Numbered from the stretch's first letter, positions 27,109 to 35,804 are shown. The stretch: DNA of 64,000 bases from Limnohabitans sp. 2KL-1 (GCF_003063435.1 NZ_NESL01000001.1:62001-126000); one strand, 5' to 3'. Translations and numbers: made by a program. Notes: generated from the sequence alone by a model not told the origin.

Positions 27109-28025
27109 TGCGCATGGCACCCAACACATCCCATGCGAGTCTGAATACTGCGGCTACGGTGCTTGCCCATGCAAGGCCTTCGGCCGACATGGCCATGCCC
27201 AAAGTGGGCCCGCAAACTTACGCCCCCCAAGCCAAAGCGCAGGTCCGCCGTTGGCTGCAATTGAACACGCCCATGACCCATTGGCAGGGCCGCCGGGTCT
27301 GGTTGGTCGGCGCGTCAACGGGCATTGGTCTGGCCTGTGCGCGGGCGCTGCGTGCAGCCGGGGCCCAGGTGGTGGTATCGGCCCGTAACCCGCAAGGCGT
27401 GCAGGACTGGGCCTTACAGGATGAAGGCGTGCAATGGCGTGCGCTGGATGTGAGCGACCCGGCCCAGGTGCAGGCCACGGTCCGCGCCCTGCTGGCCGAA
27501 GGCCCACTCGACATGGTGGTGTATGCGGCCGGCTACTACCGCGCTCAACGCGCCACGGCCATGGACATCGATGACTTGTTGCAGCACGACAAGGTCAACT
27601 ACCAGGGTGCCTTGCAGGTCATTCATGCGGTGCTGCCCGGTATGCTGGCGCGCCAAAGTGGGCACATCAGCCTGCTCAGCAGCGTGGCCGGCTGGCGTGG
27701 CCTGCCCAATGGCTTGGCCTATGGCCCAACCAAAGCCGCCCTGACCCATTTGGCCGAGACCCTCTACATGGACCTGCAAGACCAGGGCATCGGGGTGAGC
27801 GTGGTCAACCCCGGTTTTGTGGCTACGCCGCTCACCGCGCAAAACCAGTTCACCATGCCCGCCCTCATCAGCCCCGAGCAAGCCGCACGCGAGATGCTCA
27901 AGGGCTGGGCGCAAGGTCAGTTCGACATCCATTTCCCCAAGCGCTTCACGCTGTGGCTCAAGCTGCTGCGCCTGCTGCCCTACCGCCTTTACTTTCCGCT
28001 GGTGCGCAAGTTCACCGGTTTGTAA
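27108..28025 (+). CDS. SDR family NAD(P)-dependent oxidoreductase
   Basis: Start 27108 overlaps the preceding stop as TGATG; a second ATG is at 27114. The 305-residue protein carries about 60 residues of poorly conserved N-terminus before the fold. It has the cofactor motif GASTGIG, 'YAAGYY' for NAG, Ser in 'LLSSVAG' and a YxxxK in 'YGPTKAAL', so the full catalytic set is present. 'IGVSVVNPGFVATPLTAQN' is typical. In homologous clusters the SDR is the last enzyme of the lipid-modification operon. The substrate is unknown. Confidence 0.9.
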   Translation: MRMAPNTSHASLNTAATVLAHARPSADMAMPKVGPQTYAPQAKAQVRRWLQLNTPMTHWQGRRVWLVGASTGIGLACARALRAAGAQVVVSARNPQGVQDWALQDEGVQWRALDVSDPAQVQATVRALLAEGPLDMVVYAAGYYRAQRATAMDIDDLLQHDKVNYQGALQVIHAVLPGMLARQSGHISLLSSVAGWRGLPNGLAYGPTKAALTHLAETLYMDLQDQGIGVSVVNPGFVATPLTAQNQFTMPALISPEQAAREMLKGWAQGQFDIHFPKRFTLWLKLLRLLPYRLYFPLVRKFTGL

Positions 28026-28044
28026 GACTGCATTGAAAGCCACC

Positions 28045-28479
28045 ATGGACACCCGACAAGCCACGCAACAGCTGGCCGCATTTTTTGAAACCCTGTCCCC
28101 GCAAAGCGTGTCGCAGCTGCACACGCTCTACGATGCACAAGCGCGCTTCAAGGACCCGTTCAACGAGGTGCAAGGCTTGCCGGAGATCGAGCGCATTTTT
28201 CGGCACATGTACGAGGCACTCGACCAGCCGCACTTCGTCATCACCGGCCAGTTGGTCGATGGTGCGCAAGCCTTCCTGACCTGGGAGTTCCGTTTTCGCT
28301 TCAAGCGGTTTGACACCACCACTTTGCAAGCCGTGCGCGGCGGCAGCCACGTGGTGTTCAATGAACAAGGCTTGGTGACCTTGCACCGTGACTACTGGGA
28401 TGCGGCAGAAGAACTGTATGAGAAATTGCCGGTGGTGGGCGGCGTGATGCGTTGGCTCAAGAAACGCGCTAACACCTGA
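28045..28479 (+). CDS. NTF2-like/SnoaL-like domain protein, last gene of the lipid operon
   Basis: This 144-residue protein starts at 28045, 19 bases after the SDR stop. 'LYDAQARFKDPFNEVQGLPEIER' (in part: YDAQARFKDPFNEVQG) and 'FRHMYEALDQPHFVI' match nuclear-transport-factor-2-like proteins found next to SDR genes. 'LHRDYWDAAEELYEKLPVVG' (20 residues) is the C-terminal mark. It has no signal peptide and should be cytoplasmic. It may be a small isomerase or hydratase-like partner of the upstream SDR; this is inferred from linkage only. Confidence 0.82.
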   Translation: MDTRQATQQLAAFFETLSPQSVSQLHTLYDAQARFKDPFNEVQGLPEIERIFRHMYEALDQPHFVITGQLVDGAQAFLTWEFRFRFKRFDTTTLQAVRGGSHVVFNEQGLVTLHRDYWDAAEELYEKLPVVGGVMRWLKKRANT

Positions 28480-28502
28480 AGCTGTTCAGAAAGTCCGGGT
28501 GC

Positions 28503-29192
28503 TCAAAATTCAAAGCCACCGTGTTTGCGCACGGCTTCGGATGTAGGCCCACTGAGCAAATCTGCCAACAGTTGGGCTTGTTGAAGGTTTTTGGTCTGGG
28601 TGCAAATGCCCAGCGTGTAGTCGGTGCTCAGTTCGAACTCCGCAGGCAACACGTCCACCAGGTCCACGCCTTCGGTGTAGTTGATTTCGGTCACCTGCGT
28701 GCAGCCGATCAAACCGCTTTCCTGGCTTTTGGCCATTTCGCCCATGGCGGTGGCGCCATTGGGGAACACGCGGAATTTGCTGCGCAGGCTTTCATGAAGC
28801 CCCAGCGTCTTGAGCACGTTCATGAAGTGGATGCCGGCCGTGGCCTTGTCGGGGTCTGGAAAGTAAATGCCTTGCGCGGCGCTCATGGCGGCGTGCAATT
28901 CGGCGCGAGTGCGCACGGGCGGGTGTGGCGTGCCGCTGCGCACGGCCACACCGGTCTTGACCAGGCCGAGCGAGCGTTCGCTGCCGGGTTCCACATGGCC
29001 CGAAGCGATCAGCTGCTCGATCAGGGGCTTTGTCAGAATCACCACATCGCAGGGCGCGCCGCCCAGCAGTTGGTCGCGCATCATGCCGACCGCGCTGAAG
29101 GTTCCCTCAATGCGGCTGCCCGTGGTTGTTTCGAATTCGGCCTGAATGCCTTTGACCACCGCTGCGGCTGCGCCGCCACTCAATACATGCAT
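28503..29192 (-). CDS. ModA-like substrate-binding domain protein without signal peptide
   Basis: The start at 29192 (MHVLSGGAAAAVVKGIQAEF) follows GGAAAG; the frame extends to 29318 without a better start. The 229-residue protein matches the molybdate/tungstate-binding-protein-like fold, with 'CDVVILTKPLIEQLIASG', 'GVAVRSGTPHP' and 'IGCTQVTEI'. Unlike true ModA, it lacks a signal peptide, so it should be cytoplasmic. It is the last gene of the molybdenum hydroxylase operon. It may help load cofactor or sense a small molecule; both are inference. It is convergent with the lipid operon. Confidence 0.8.
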   Translation of the reverse strand: MHVLSGGAAAAVVKGIQAEFETTTGSRIEGTFSAVGMMRDQLLGGAPCDVVILTKPLIEQLIASGHVEPGSERSLGLVKTGVAVRSGTPHPPVRTRAELHAAMSAAQGIYFPDPDKATAGIHFMNVLKTLGLHESLRSKFRVFPNGATAMGEMAKSQESGLIGCTQVTEINYTEGVDLVDVLPAEFELSTDYTLGICTQTKNLQQAQLLADLLSGPTSEAVRKHGGFEF

Positions 29193-29205
29193 GTTGTGCT
29201 TTCCA

Positions 29206-31413
29206 TCAAGAAGTTGAATTGGGGACTGCCACGCCATCGGCATGGATGGCGCGCAGCAAGTTGTCGTGTGTGAAAGGCATGGCCCGTATGCGCACGCCGA
29301 TGGCATCAAAAATGGCATTGCCGATGGCCGCGCAGGTCGGCCCCGAGCTGCATTCGCCTGCGCCCAGCGAGGATTGGTCGGGTGCGTGCATCAGGTGCAC
29401 CTGCACATCGGGCATGTCGCTGAATTTCAAGATCGGGTAGCGCGTCCAGTCGCGTGACACGATGCCTTGAGGGCTGAGCTGCGCCGCTTCGCACAGCGCC
29501 CAGCTGGCCGCCTGCAGGGCACCACCTTCGAGCTGGTTGATGGCACCTTCGGCATCGATCACCCGGCCCAAGTCGGCGGCGACCCAAAGCTTCAGCAGTC
29601 TCACCTGGTCGGTCACCATCAGTTCGACCACCACCGCGCAAAGCGCGCCGGTGTTTTTGTAGCGCGCATAGGCCAAGCCCCGGCCCCAGCCTTCGGGCCT
29701 GTTTGCAGGCCGCGTGGCCGACCAGTGGGCCATCTCGGCCGCTTGTTGCAGCACAGCCACGGCGCGTTCGTGCCCTGTACCGCGCAGGTGTGCCAGACGA
29801 AAAGCCAACGGGTCTTGCGATTGCCCTTGAGCCAGCTCGTCCATGAAGGATTCGGCCGCGAACACATTGACCGGTGCGCCCAGTGCCCGCATGGCCGACA
29901 CGCGAAACGGCATGTTCAGCACGCGGTGGTTGAGCACCTTGACGGCTGCGATGTCGTAAGGCGGCTGGGCATTGCGCTCAGATCCGCCGCCCACGGCCAT
30001 GGCGGCATTGACCGCCAGCGGCACGGGCTGTGGCGTGGCAGTTTGCCAAGCGCCCAGCAAGGCCGGTGTTTTGCCGCGCCCGGGCCGTGTGCCGTGCCCC
30101 TGGCTCCAGACGGTTTGTGTCCATGCCTGCAATTGCCCATGGGCATCCAGGTCCGCTTCGATGTGCACCTCCATGGCGGGTGCCAGGGGTGCATGGCCCA
30201 GCTCGGCCTGGCGTGTCCATTGCACACGCACCGCTTGGCCGGGCATCTGTCGCGCCAGCCAGGCGGCGTCCCAAGCCACATCGTCTGCGCCGTTGTGGCC
30301 ATAGCAGCCCGCGCCTTCCATGTGCGACACCTGCACCTGTTCGGCAGGCATATCAAAGGCCAGCGCCAGATCGCGCTGCAGGTTGTAAATGCCCTGGCTG
30401 TGGCTCCAGACTTCGAGGTGTTGATTGGGCGACCATTGCGCCAGAGCGCAACACAAGCCGATCGAGGCGTGCTGCAAAAAGGGTCGGTGATATTCGGCGC
30501 TCACGCGCTGGTGTGGTGTGCCAGCACCTGGCTTGTCGGTGGTGGTGTCCACCACCACCGTGGTCTCCAGCGCTTGCGCTTTCAGCCAGCCGGGCAAGTC
30601 ATGCGGGTCAGGCAATTGTGCATGGCTGCGCCACAAGCGCCCTTGCCATGCGTCGTCATCGATCTTGCGGGCGATCCGGCCCAGCGCGTGTTCGGTCTCG
30701 GTCAACACGCCCAGCAAGAGGCCGTCTAGTACCACCCGGAGCACCCCGGGGGTGGACTGCAATTCGGTTTGCAAGGCGAGCATGTCGCTGTCGATCACCT
30801 TGGCCGTCAAGGTGCCCGGCCGAAACACCAAACCATGGCACATGCCGGGCAGGGTGCGGTCGTGGATGTATTCGAATTCGCCAAAGACCTTGGCGGCCAC
30901 ATCGGGTCGAGCCGGGGTCGCGGTGGGTGTGGTCCCGAGCAGATCGTGCGGTGCGTGCGCTGCCTGCACATGGGTCGGGTCGATGGCGCGGTCCCACAGC
31001 TCGGCCCACACTTGGGGAAGCGCCAGTTCCGGGTAGGTGGCGCGGTTCGGCCCGGCCGTGAACACACCGTTTTCACAGCGCACGGCTTCCAGCGCGACGC
31101 CAAGCCGTTGGGCCATGCGTTGCCTGCAGCTTTCGCGCAGGTGCGCGGCGGCGCAGCGCAAGGCCGCGCCCGAGTGCTGCACCGACAAGCTGCCCGAGGT
31201 CACGGCTTCGTTGGGGCTGAAATGGGTGCTGGCGGGCACCATGTCAATCTGATGTGCAGGCAGGCGCAATTCTTCGGCCACGATCAGGCGCAGCGCGTGC
31301 GAGATGCCTTGTCCCAAATCGACCTTGCCCGAAAAGGCCTGCACTGACCCGGCAGCGTCGAGGCCCAGCCATTGGCGCAGCACAGGGTGTGCCTTGAGCG
31401 ATTCCGGTGTCAT
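29206..31413 (-). CDS. Molybdopterin-binding large subunit, xanthine dehydrogenase/IorB family
   Basis: This 735-residue protein is the catalytic subunit of a two-component molybdenum hydroxylase. 'FSGKVDLGQGISHALRLIVA' and 'VTSGSLSVQHSGAALRCAAA' match isoquinoline 1-oxidoreductase beta type proteins. The C-terminal 'SLGAGECSSGPTCAAIGNA' carries the base Glu of the family. It should hydroxylate an N-heteroaromatic or oxidise an aldehyde with water as oxygen donor. It lacks a visible export signal. The start overlaps the stop of the 2Fe-2S subunit gene by four bases. No FAD subunit (CoxM type) is present, so electrons must leave by another route. Confidence 0.92.
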   Translation of the reverse strand: MTPESLKAHPVLRQWLGLDAAGSVQAFSGKVDLGQGISHALRLIVAEELRLPAHQIDMVPASTHFSPNEAVTSGSLSVQHSGAALRCAAAHLRESCRQRMAQRLGVALEAVRCENGVFTAGPNRATYPELALPQVWAELWDRAIDPTHVQAAHAPHDLLGTTPTATPARPDVAAKVFGEFEYIHDRTLPGMCHGLVFRPGTLTAKVIDSDMLALQTELQSTPGVLRVVLDGLLLGVLTETEHALGRIARKIDDDAWQGRLWRSHAQLPDPHDLPGWLKAQALETTVVVDTTTDKPGAGTPHQRVSAEYHRPFLQHASIGLCCALAQWSPNQHLEVWSHSQGIYNLQRDLALAFDMPAEQVQVSHMEGAGCYGHNGADDVAWDAAWLARQMPGQAVRVQWTRQAELGHAPLAPAMEVHIEADLDAHGQLQAWTQTVWSQGHGTRPGRGKTPALLGAWQTATPQPVPLAVNAAMAVGGGSERNAQPPYDIAAVKVLNHRVLNMPFRVSAMRALGAPVNVFAAESFMDELAQGQSQDPLAFRLAHLRGTGHERAVAVLQQAAEMAHWSATRPANRPEGWGRGLAYARYKNTGALCAVVVELMVTDQVRLLKLWVAADLGRVIDAEGAINQLEGGALQAASWALCEAAQLSPQGIVSRDWTRYPILKFSDMPDVQVHLMHAPDQSSLGAGECSSGPTCAAIGNAIFDAIGVRIRAMPFTHDNLLRAIHADGVAVPNSTS

Positions 31414-31883
31414 GGTGCGGCCAGCCGTGCGGCGGCTTTTTCAATGGCGCGCAGCACCCGATTGTGCGCACCACAGCGGCACAAATGGCCGTCGATCGCT
31501 TGCACGATCTCTTGGCGGCTGGGCCGGGGTTGACGCTGGAGCAAGGCCGCAGCCGACATCAAGATGCCGCTGGTGCAAAAGCCGCACTGCATGGCTTGCT
31601 CCTCGATGAAGGCGGTCTGCAAGGCATGGGGTGCTGTGCGGCTGCCCAGACCTTCCACGGTGGTCACGGTTTTGCCCTCGACCGCCCACAAGGGTGTTTC
31701 GCAAGCGGCCACGGCATGCCCATCCAGCAGAACCCGGCAGGCCCCGCACTGGCCCTGCCCGCAGCCCATGCGGGTGGCTTTGAGCTGCAGGGTGTTGCGC
31801 AAGGTGTCGAGCAGGGTTTGCCCAGCATCATCGGGCACCGACACGCTTTGCCCGTTCAGGCGAAATGCCACCGAGCCGGTCAT
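31410..31883 (-). CDS. (2Fe-2S)-binding small subunit of molybdenum hydroxylase
   Basis: The 157-residue protein starts at 31883. It has a plant-type ferredoxin cluster motif 'CGQGQCGAC' plus Cys in 'AACETPL', and a second C-terminal cluster 'CGFCTSGILMSAAALL' with 'CRCGAH'. This is the standard small subunit of two-component xanthine-dehydrogenase-like enzymes and passes electrons from the Mo centre. It overlaps the large subunit by four bases and starts two bases after the receptor gene stop, showing tight co-translation. Confidence 0.95.
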   Translation of the reverse strand: MTGSVAFRLNGQSVSVPDDAGQTLLDTLRNTLQLKATRMGCGQGQCGACRVLLDGHAVAACETPLWAVEGKTVTTVEGLGSRTAPHALQTAFIEEQAMQCGFCTSGILMSAAALLQRQPRPSRQEIVQAIDGHLCRCGAHNRVLRAIEKAAARLAAP

Positions 31884-31885
31884 GC

Positions 31886-32854
31886 TCAGTCGGGCTTGGC
31901 GCCCGAGACCTTGACAATGTTGGCCCACTTGGCGATGTCGGCATTCAGGTATTGGTCAAACTCGGGCACCGTCATCGACATGGGCACCGCGCCTTGCTTG
32001 GCCCAGGCGGCTTTCACCTCGGGGTTGTTCACGATCTTGCGCACTTCGGCGTTGAGCTTGTTCACCACATCGGCTGGCGTGCCTTTGGGTGCCATCAGGC
32101 CCAGCCAGATGGTGGCCTCAAATTTGGGCACGGTCTCGGCCACGGTGGGCAGGTCTTGCAGGTTGGCCGAGCGAACGAGGCCGGTGCCGGCCAGGGCGCG
32201 CACCTTGTTGTCGCGCGACATGGCCGCCATGGTGGTTTCGGCGTCAAACATCACGTCGACCTGGCCGCCCACGATGTCGGTGCGGGCACCCGAGCTGCCT
32301 TTGTAGGGCACATGGGTCATGTCGATGCCGGCCATGAACTTGAAGAGTTCACCCGCCATGTGATAAGGCGTGCCGTTGCCCGAAGATGCGTAATTGAGTT
32401 TGCCTGGCTTGGACTTGGCCAGTGCCACCAACTCGCCCACAGTCTTGACCGGTACCGAGGGGTGCACCACCAGCAGCAAGTTGGAGTAGTTCACTGGCGC
32501 GATGCCAACAAAGTCCTTCATCAGCCCAAAAGGCTTGCTCGGAATCAGTGATTCGTTCACCGTGTGCGTGTTTGACATCATCAGCAAGGTGTAGCCGTCG
32601 GCGGGGGACTTGGCCACCAGGTCGGTGCCAATGATCGAGCCCGCGCCAGGCTTGTTGTCGATCACAAACGACTGCTTGAGCTCTTCACCGAGTCGCTGCG
32701 CCATGAAGCGGGCGTAGTTGTCGGCCGGTCCACCTGCCGCAAAAGGCACCACGATTTTCACTGGGCGGTTGGGGTAGCTTTGTGCATGCGCCAGGCCAGA
32801 GGCCAGGGCCACCGTGAGCAAAGCGAGTTTCAGGGTGTTGGGCAGGGGGATCAT
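31886..32854 (-). CDS. Bug/TctC family tripartite tricarboxylate solute-binding protein (first)
   Basis: The 322-residue protein starts at 32854 (MIPLPNTLKLALLTVALASG, signal cleaved near AHAQ). 'YPNRPVKIVVPFAAGGPADN' is the family N-terminus and 'DGYTLLMMSN' and 'NYASSGNGTPYHMAGELFK' are further Bug marks. Such periplasmic receptors bind carboxylates or aromatic acids. No TctA or TctB membrane subunit is encoded nearby, which is usual for the expanded Bug family in Burkholderiales. The open frame goes on to 33469 but overlaps the next receptor and is a shadow. Confidence 0.93.
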   Translation of the reverse strand: MIPLPNTLKLALLTVALASGLAHAQSYPNRPVKIVVPFAAGGPADNYARFMAQRLGEELKQSFVIDNKPGAGSIIGTDLVAKSPADGYTLLMMSNTHTVNESLIPSKPFGLMKDFVGIAPVNYSNLLLVVHPSVPVKTVGELVALAKSKPGKLNYASSGNGTPYHMAGELFKFMAGIDMTHVPYKGSSGARTDIVGGQVDVMFDAETTMAAMSRDNKVRALAGTGLVRSANLQDLPTVAETVPKFEATIWLGLMAPKGTPADVVNKLNAEVRKIVNNPEVKAAWAKQGAVPMSMTVPEFDQYLNADIAKWANIVKVSGAKPD

Positions 32855-32907
32855 GTCTTGTCTCCGGTGGGTAAAGGAAAGGGCATCAGCGTGTTGATCT
32901 CTGTGGA

Positions 32908-33894
32908 TCAATCGACCTTGCCAATGCGGGTGACCAAGGCGCTCATGTCCTTGGCATCGGCTTGCACAAAGCGCTCGAATTCGGGGGCGTCCTGGAACAT
33001 GAACGAGGTGCCTGCCGACGTCAAGGCGGCCACCGCGCGGGCATCTTGTGCGGCAAACCGTGCGGCCTGGCGCAAGCTGTCCACCACGGCAGTCGGCGTG
33101 TCGGCGGGCACGAACAGGCCCGACCACTGCGAGTATTGGATGGGCACACCCAGTTCCTTGAAGCTGGGCACTTCGGGCATGCTGGCCAAACGACCCTCGC
33201 CCCAATGCGCCAGGGCACGCAGGCGGCCCGAGGCGATGTGCTGCTTGACGCTGGCCGGTCCCGTGGACAAGGCCTCGATCTGGCCACTCAGCAAGGACAG
33301 CACCGCAGGCCCAGCGCCGGTGTAGGGCACATGCAGCATGAAGGTCGAGGTGGCGGCCTTGAGCTGCTCCATGGGCACATGCATGGTGCCGTAGTTGCCC
33401 GACGAACCGAAGGAAATCTTCCCGGGGTTGGACTTCACATAGGCCATGAATTCGGCGTAGGTCTTCCAAGGGCTGTCGGCCCGCACCACCAGCACGGTGG
33501 GGTCGGCGGTGAAGCGGGCAATGGGTTTGAGTTGGTTGACCTGAAACATCGGTGCACGTTGCAGGATCTTGTCCGCCTCAGGCAGCACCACCAAAGAAGA
33601 CAGCGACATGAGCACGGTGTAGCCATCGCCCTTGGACTTGGCCACCTGCGCCATGCCAATGCCGCCGCCCGCACCGCCCTTGTTCTCCACCACGATGCTT
33701 TGCTTGAGGTGGCGTGACATGGCTTCGGCCACAGGCCGGCCCACCGTGTCGGCCACGCCACCAGGGGGAAACGGCACCACCATGGTGATGGGTTTGCTGG
33801 GGTAAGCCTGGGCCATGGCGCCGAGGCTGGCGCAGGCAAGCCAGGCGCCCAAGGTGGCGCTCAGTGCCAGCTGGATCAGTGGACGTTTTGTCAT
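32908..33894 (-). CDS. Bug/TctC family tripartite tricarboxylate solute-binding protein (second)
   Basis: Starting at 33894 behind GAGGAGA, the 328-residue protein has a signal peptide (MTKRPLIQLALSATLGAWLA, cleavage near AMAQ). 'YPSKPITMVVPFPPGGVADT' is the classic Bug opening, with 'ENKGGAGGGIGMAQVAKS' and 'FGSSGNYGTMHVPMEQLK' following. It is a diverged paralogue of the next gene downstream in the operon rather than a recent copy. Two receptors in one operon suggest either two related substrates or a substrate and its metabolite. Confidence 0.93.
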   Translation of the reverse strand: MTKRPLIQLALSATLGAWLACASLGAMAQAYPSKPITMVVPFPPGGVADTVGRPVAEAMSRHLKQSIVVENKGGAGGGIGMAQVAKSKGDGYTVLMSLSSLVVLPEADKILQRAPMFQVNQLKPIARFTADPTVLVVRADSPWKTYAEFMAYVKSNPGKISFGSSGNYGTMHVPMEQLKAATSTFMLHVPYTGAGPAVLSLLSGQIEALSTGPASVKQHIASGRLRALAHWGEGRLASMPEVPSFKELGVPIQYSQWSGLFVPADTPTAVVDSLRQAARFAAQDARAVAALTSAGTSFMFQDAPEFERFVQADAKDMSALVTRIGKVD

Positions 33895-33950
33895 GGGGTG
33901 TCTCCTCATTCGGCGCAGCGCCGGGCTTTGTCCTGCCAGTGCTTTGGCGG

Positions 33951-34823
33951 TCAAACGAAACGGTTTTCGATCTGTCCCACGCCGTCGATCTCGACGCGGA
34001 TCACATCGCCCTTGGCGATGTAGCGCGGTGGGTTCAGGCCCATGCCCACACCGGCCGGGGTACCGGTGGCGATGATGTCGCCCGGGTACAGCGTGATGCC
34101 GCGCGAGATGGTCTCGATCAGGGTCGGGATGTCAAAAATCATGTTCTCGGTCGGGCCGTCCTGGCGCAGTTCGCCATTGACCCAGCAGCGCACCCGGGTG
34201 TTGCGGCCATCGACCTCGTCGGCAGTCACGATCCAGGGGCCCATGGGGCAAAACGTGTCAAAGGACTTGCCCATGTCCCATTGCTGGTGGCGCATCTGCA
34301 CATCGCGGGCGGTCACGTCGTTGACCACGGTGTAGCCGAACACATGCTTCATGGCATCGGCCTGAGAAATGTTTTTGCCGCCTTGGCCAATGATCACAGC
34401 CAACTCGGCCTCGTAGTCGATCTGCTCTGACACGGCCGCGCCCGGCAGTTGCACATCGTCGGTTGGTCCGACCACGCACTCGGGCACTTTGGTGAAGACG
34501 ATGGGCCAAGCCTTGGTGTCGCTGTTGCTGTCCTTGAAGACAGAAGCTTGTAGCTCCTTGGCGTGCGCATGGTAGTTGCGACCCACGCACCACACGTTGC
34601 GACGGGGCACCGGTAAAGGCGATTCGAGCTTGACCGAGGCCACGGCCAGCGGGGCACCGCTCAAAGCGGGCAAGGGCTGACCCGCCACCATGGCTTCGAT
34701 CAGTGGCTGGGCACCGCGTTCGGCTTGGGCCTCGGTCAATGCAAAGGGCGTGACCTGCAGGCCGTCGGCCGAGACCTGGCCGACGTGGCGTTTTCCATGG
34801 TGGACAAAAGTGGCGATGCGCAA
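33951..34823 (-). CDS. Fumarylacetoacetate hydrolase family protein
   Basis: I place the start at a TTG at 34823 because AGGAGAA lies eight bases before it and the protein then begins LRIATFVHHGKRHVG, as family members do; no ATG is available there. The result is 290 residues. The FAH domain has 'VWCVGRNYHAHAKEL', the metal-binding 'DYEAELAVIIG' and 'GYTVVNDVTARDVQ', and 'GDIIATGTPAGVG'. Members hydrolyse or decarboxylate acylpyruvates and ring-fission products. It is the first gene of the six-gene operon, consistent with a late step in an aromatic or heteroaromatic pathway. Confidence 0.9.
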   Translation of the reverse strand: MRIATFVHHGKRHVGQVSADGLQVTPFALTEAQAERGAQPLIEAMVAGQPLPALSGAPLAVASVKLESPLPVPRRNVWCVGRNYHAHAKELQASVFKDSNSDTKAWPIVFTKVPECVVGPTDDVQLPGAAVSEQIDYEAELAVIIGQGGKNISQADAMKHVFGYTVVNDVTARDVQMRHQQWDMGKSFDTFCPMGPWIVTADEVDGRNTRVRCWVNGELRQDGPTENMIFDIPTLIETISRGITLYPGDIIATGTPAGVGMGLNPPRYIAKGDVIRVEIDGVGQIENRFV

Positions 34824-35117
34824 AGTGTTCTCCTGGGGGCGGGACGCCCGGGCGCCCGCATGACAATGACAAATTGGTTTAATTTCAACCAATATGAACC
34901 ATGATAAAGAAAATGACCAGACAGTCAAGACGCATACCGGACAATCTACCCAAGGGTTTTCACGAATTAAAAGGGTTCAGTGTGATGTTTTCTTGAGGTT
35001 TTTTTCGGTGTTTTGGTCAATCCTTTGGGTGGTCTGGCGCGCTTGTCGGATGGCGGACTGGTTTCTCTTTGGTGTGCAATATTGGTATGATTTGGTTTTT
35101 GTGCCAGACCCATTGCC
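34824..35117. promoter_or_regulatory. Divergent regulatory region, FAH operon and GntR gene
   Basis: A perfect 7-base dyad, ATTGGTT (34873-34879) and AACCAAT (34887-34893) with a 7-base spacer, lies 50-70 bases upstream of the FAH start. The octamer ATATTGGT occurs twice: on the plus strand at 35079-35086, close to the gntR start, and on the minus strand in the region around 34888-34895. The stretch is AT-rich compared with its neighbours. A GntR protein binding both promoters would explain the repeats. No ORF is seen. Confidence 0.5.
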
Positions 35118-35804
35118 GTGGACTCCTCCTATCTCTTTCGCGCCGCCCTGCTGGATCAGCTGCACAGCGGCCAATGGCAAGCCGGCGAGCGTCTTCCGAC
35201 CGAGCGTGAATTTGGCGAGCAATACCAGATCAGCCGCAGCACGGTGCGCAAGGTCTTGGCCGACATGAAAGCCCAGGGCCTGATTGCCCAAACCGTGGGC
35301 AGTGGCACCTATGTCACGGACAAGGCCGTGGCTTTCAGCGGCGTGCGCCCCACCGAGCCAGTTGCCTTGCCGGATGCCGCCTGGCAGACCAGTCCCGCTG
35401 AACTGATGGAGGCGCGCATGGCCTTGGAGCCGGCCATCATCGAGATGGTGATCGGCCATGCCACGCCCGCCGACTTCGAGCAGATGGGGAATTGTTGCGA
35501 CCGCGCTGAAGCGGCCACCAGTGTGGAAGAGTTCGAGGTGTGGGATGGCATGTTCCACGAGCTCATCGCCCGCGCTGCGCACAACAGCTTTGTGGCCAAT
35601 TTGTTCAAGCTGATGAACCAGGCCCGTGCCCAGGGCGAATGGGGCATGCTGAAAAAACGCAGCCTCACCCCCGAGCGTCGCCTCGCTTACCAGTCAGAGC
35701 ACCGGGCCTTGCTACAGGCCATCAAGGACCGAGATCCGGTGCAGGCCAAAGCCCTGGCGATCGAGCATTTGGTCCATGTGCGGCGGAACTTGTTGAACTA
35801 CTGA
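35118..35804 (+). CDS. GntR family transcriptional regulator (FadR/FCD subfamily)
   Basis: The only start giving a complete DNA-binding domain is GTG at 35118. The 228-residue protein has a winged helix with 'GERLPTEREFGEQYQISRST' and 'GLIAQTVGSGTYV', then an all-helical FCD effector domain with 'LMEARMALEPAIIEM', 'FHELIARAAHNSFV' and 'EHRALLQAIKDRDP'. FCD regulators commonly repress catabolic operons until a carboxylate ligand binds. It is divergent from the FAH-molybdenum hydroxylase operon and is the likely regulator of it. Confidence 0.93.
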   Translation: MDSSYLFRAALLDQLHSGQWQAGERLPTEREFGEQYQISRSTVRKVLADMKAQGLIAQTVGSGTYVTDKAVAFSGVRPTEPVALPDAAWQTSPAELMEARMALEPAIIEMVIGHATPADFEQMGNCCDRAEAATSVEEFEVWDGMFHELIARAAHNSFVANLFKLMNQARAQGEWGMLKKRSLTPERRLAYQSEHRALLQAIKDRDPVQAKALAIEHLVHVRRNLLNY

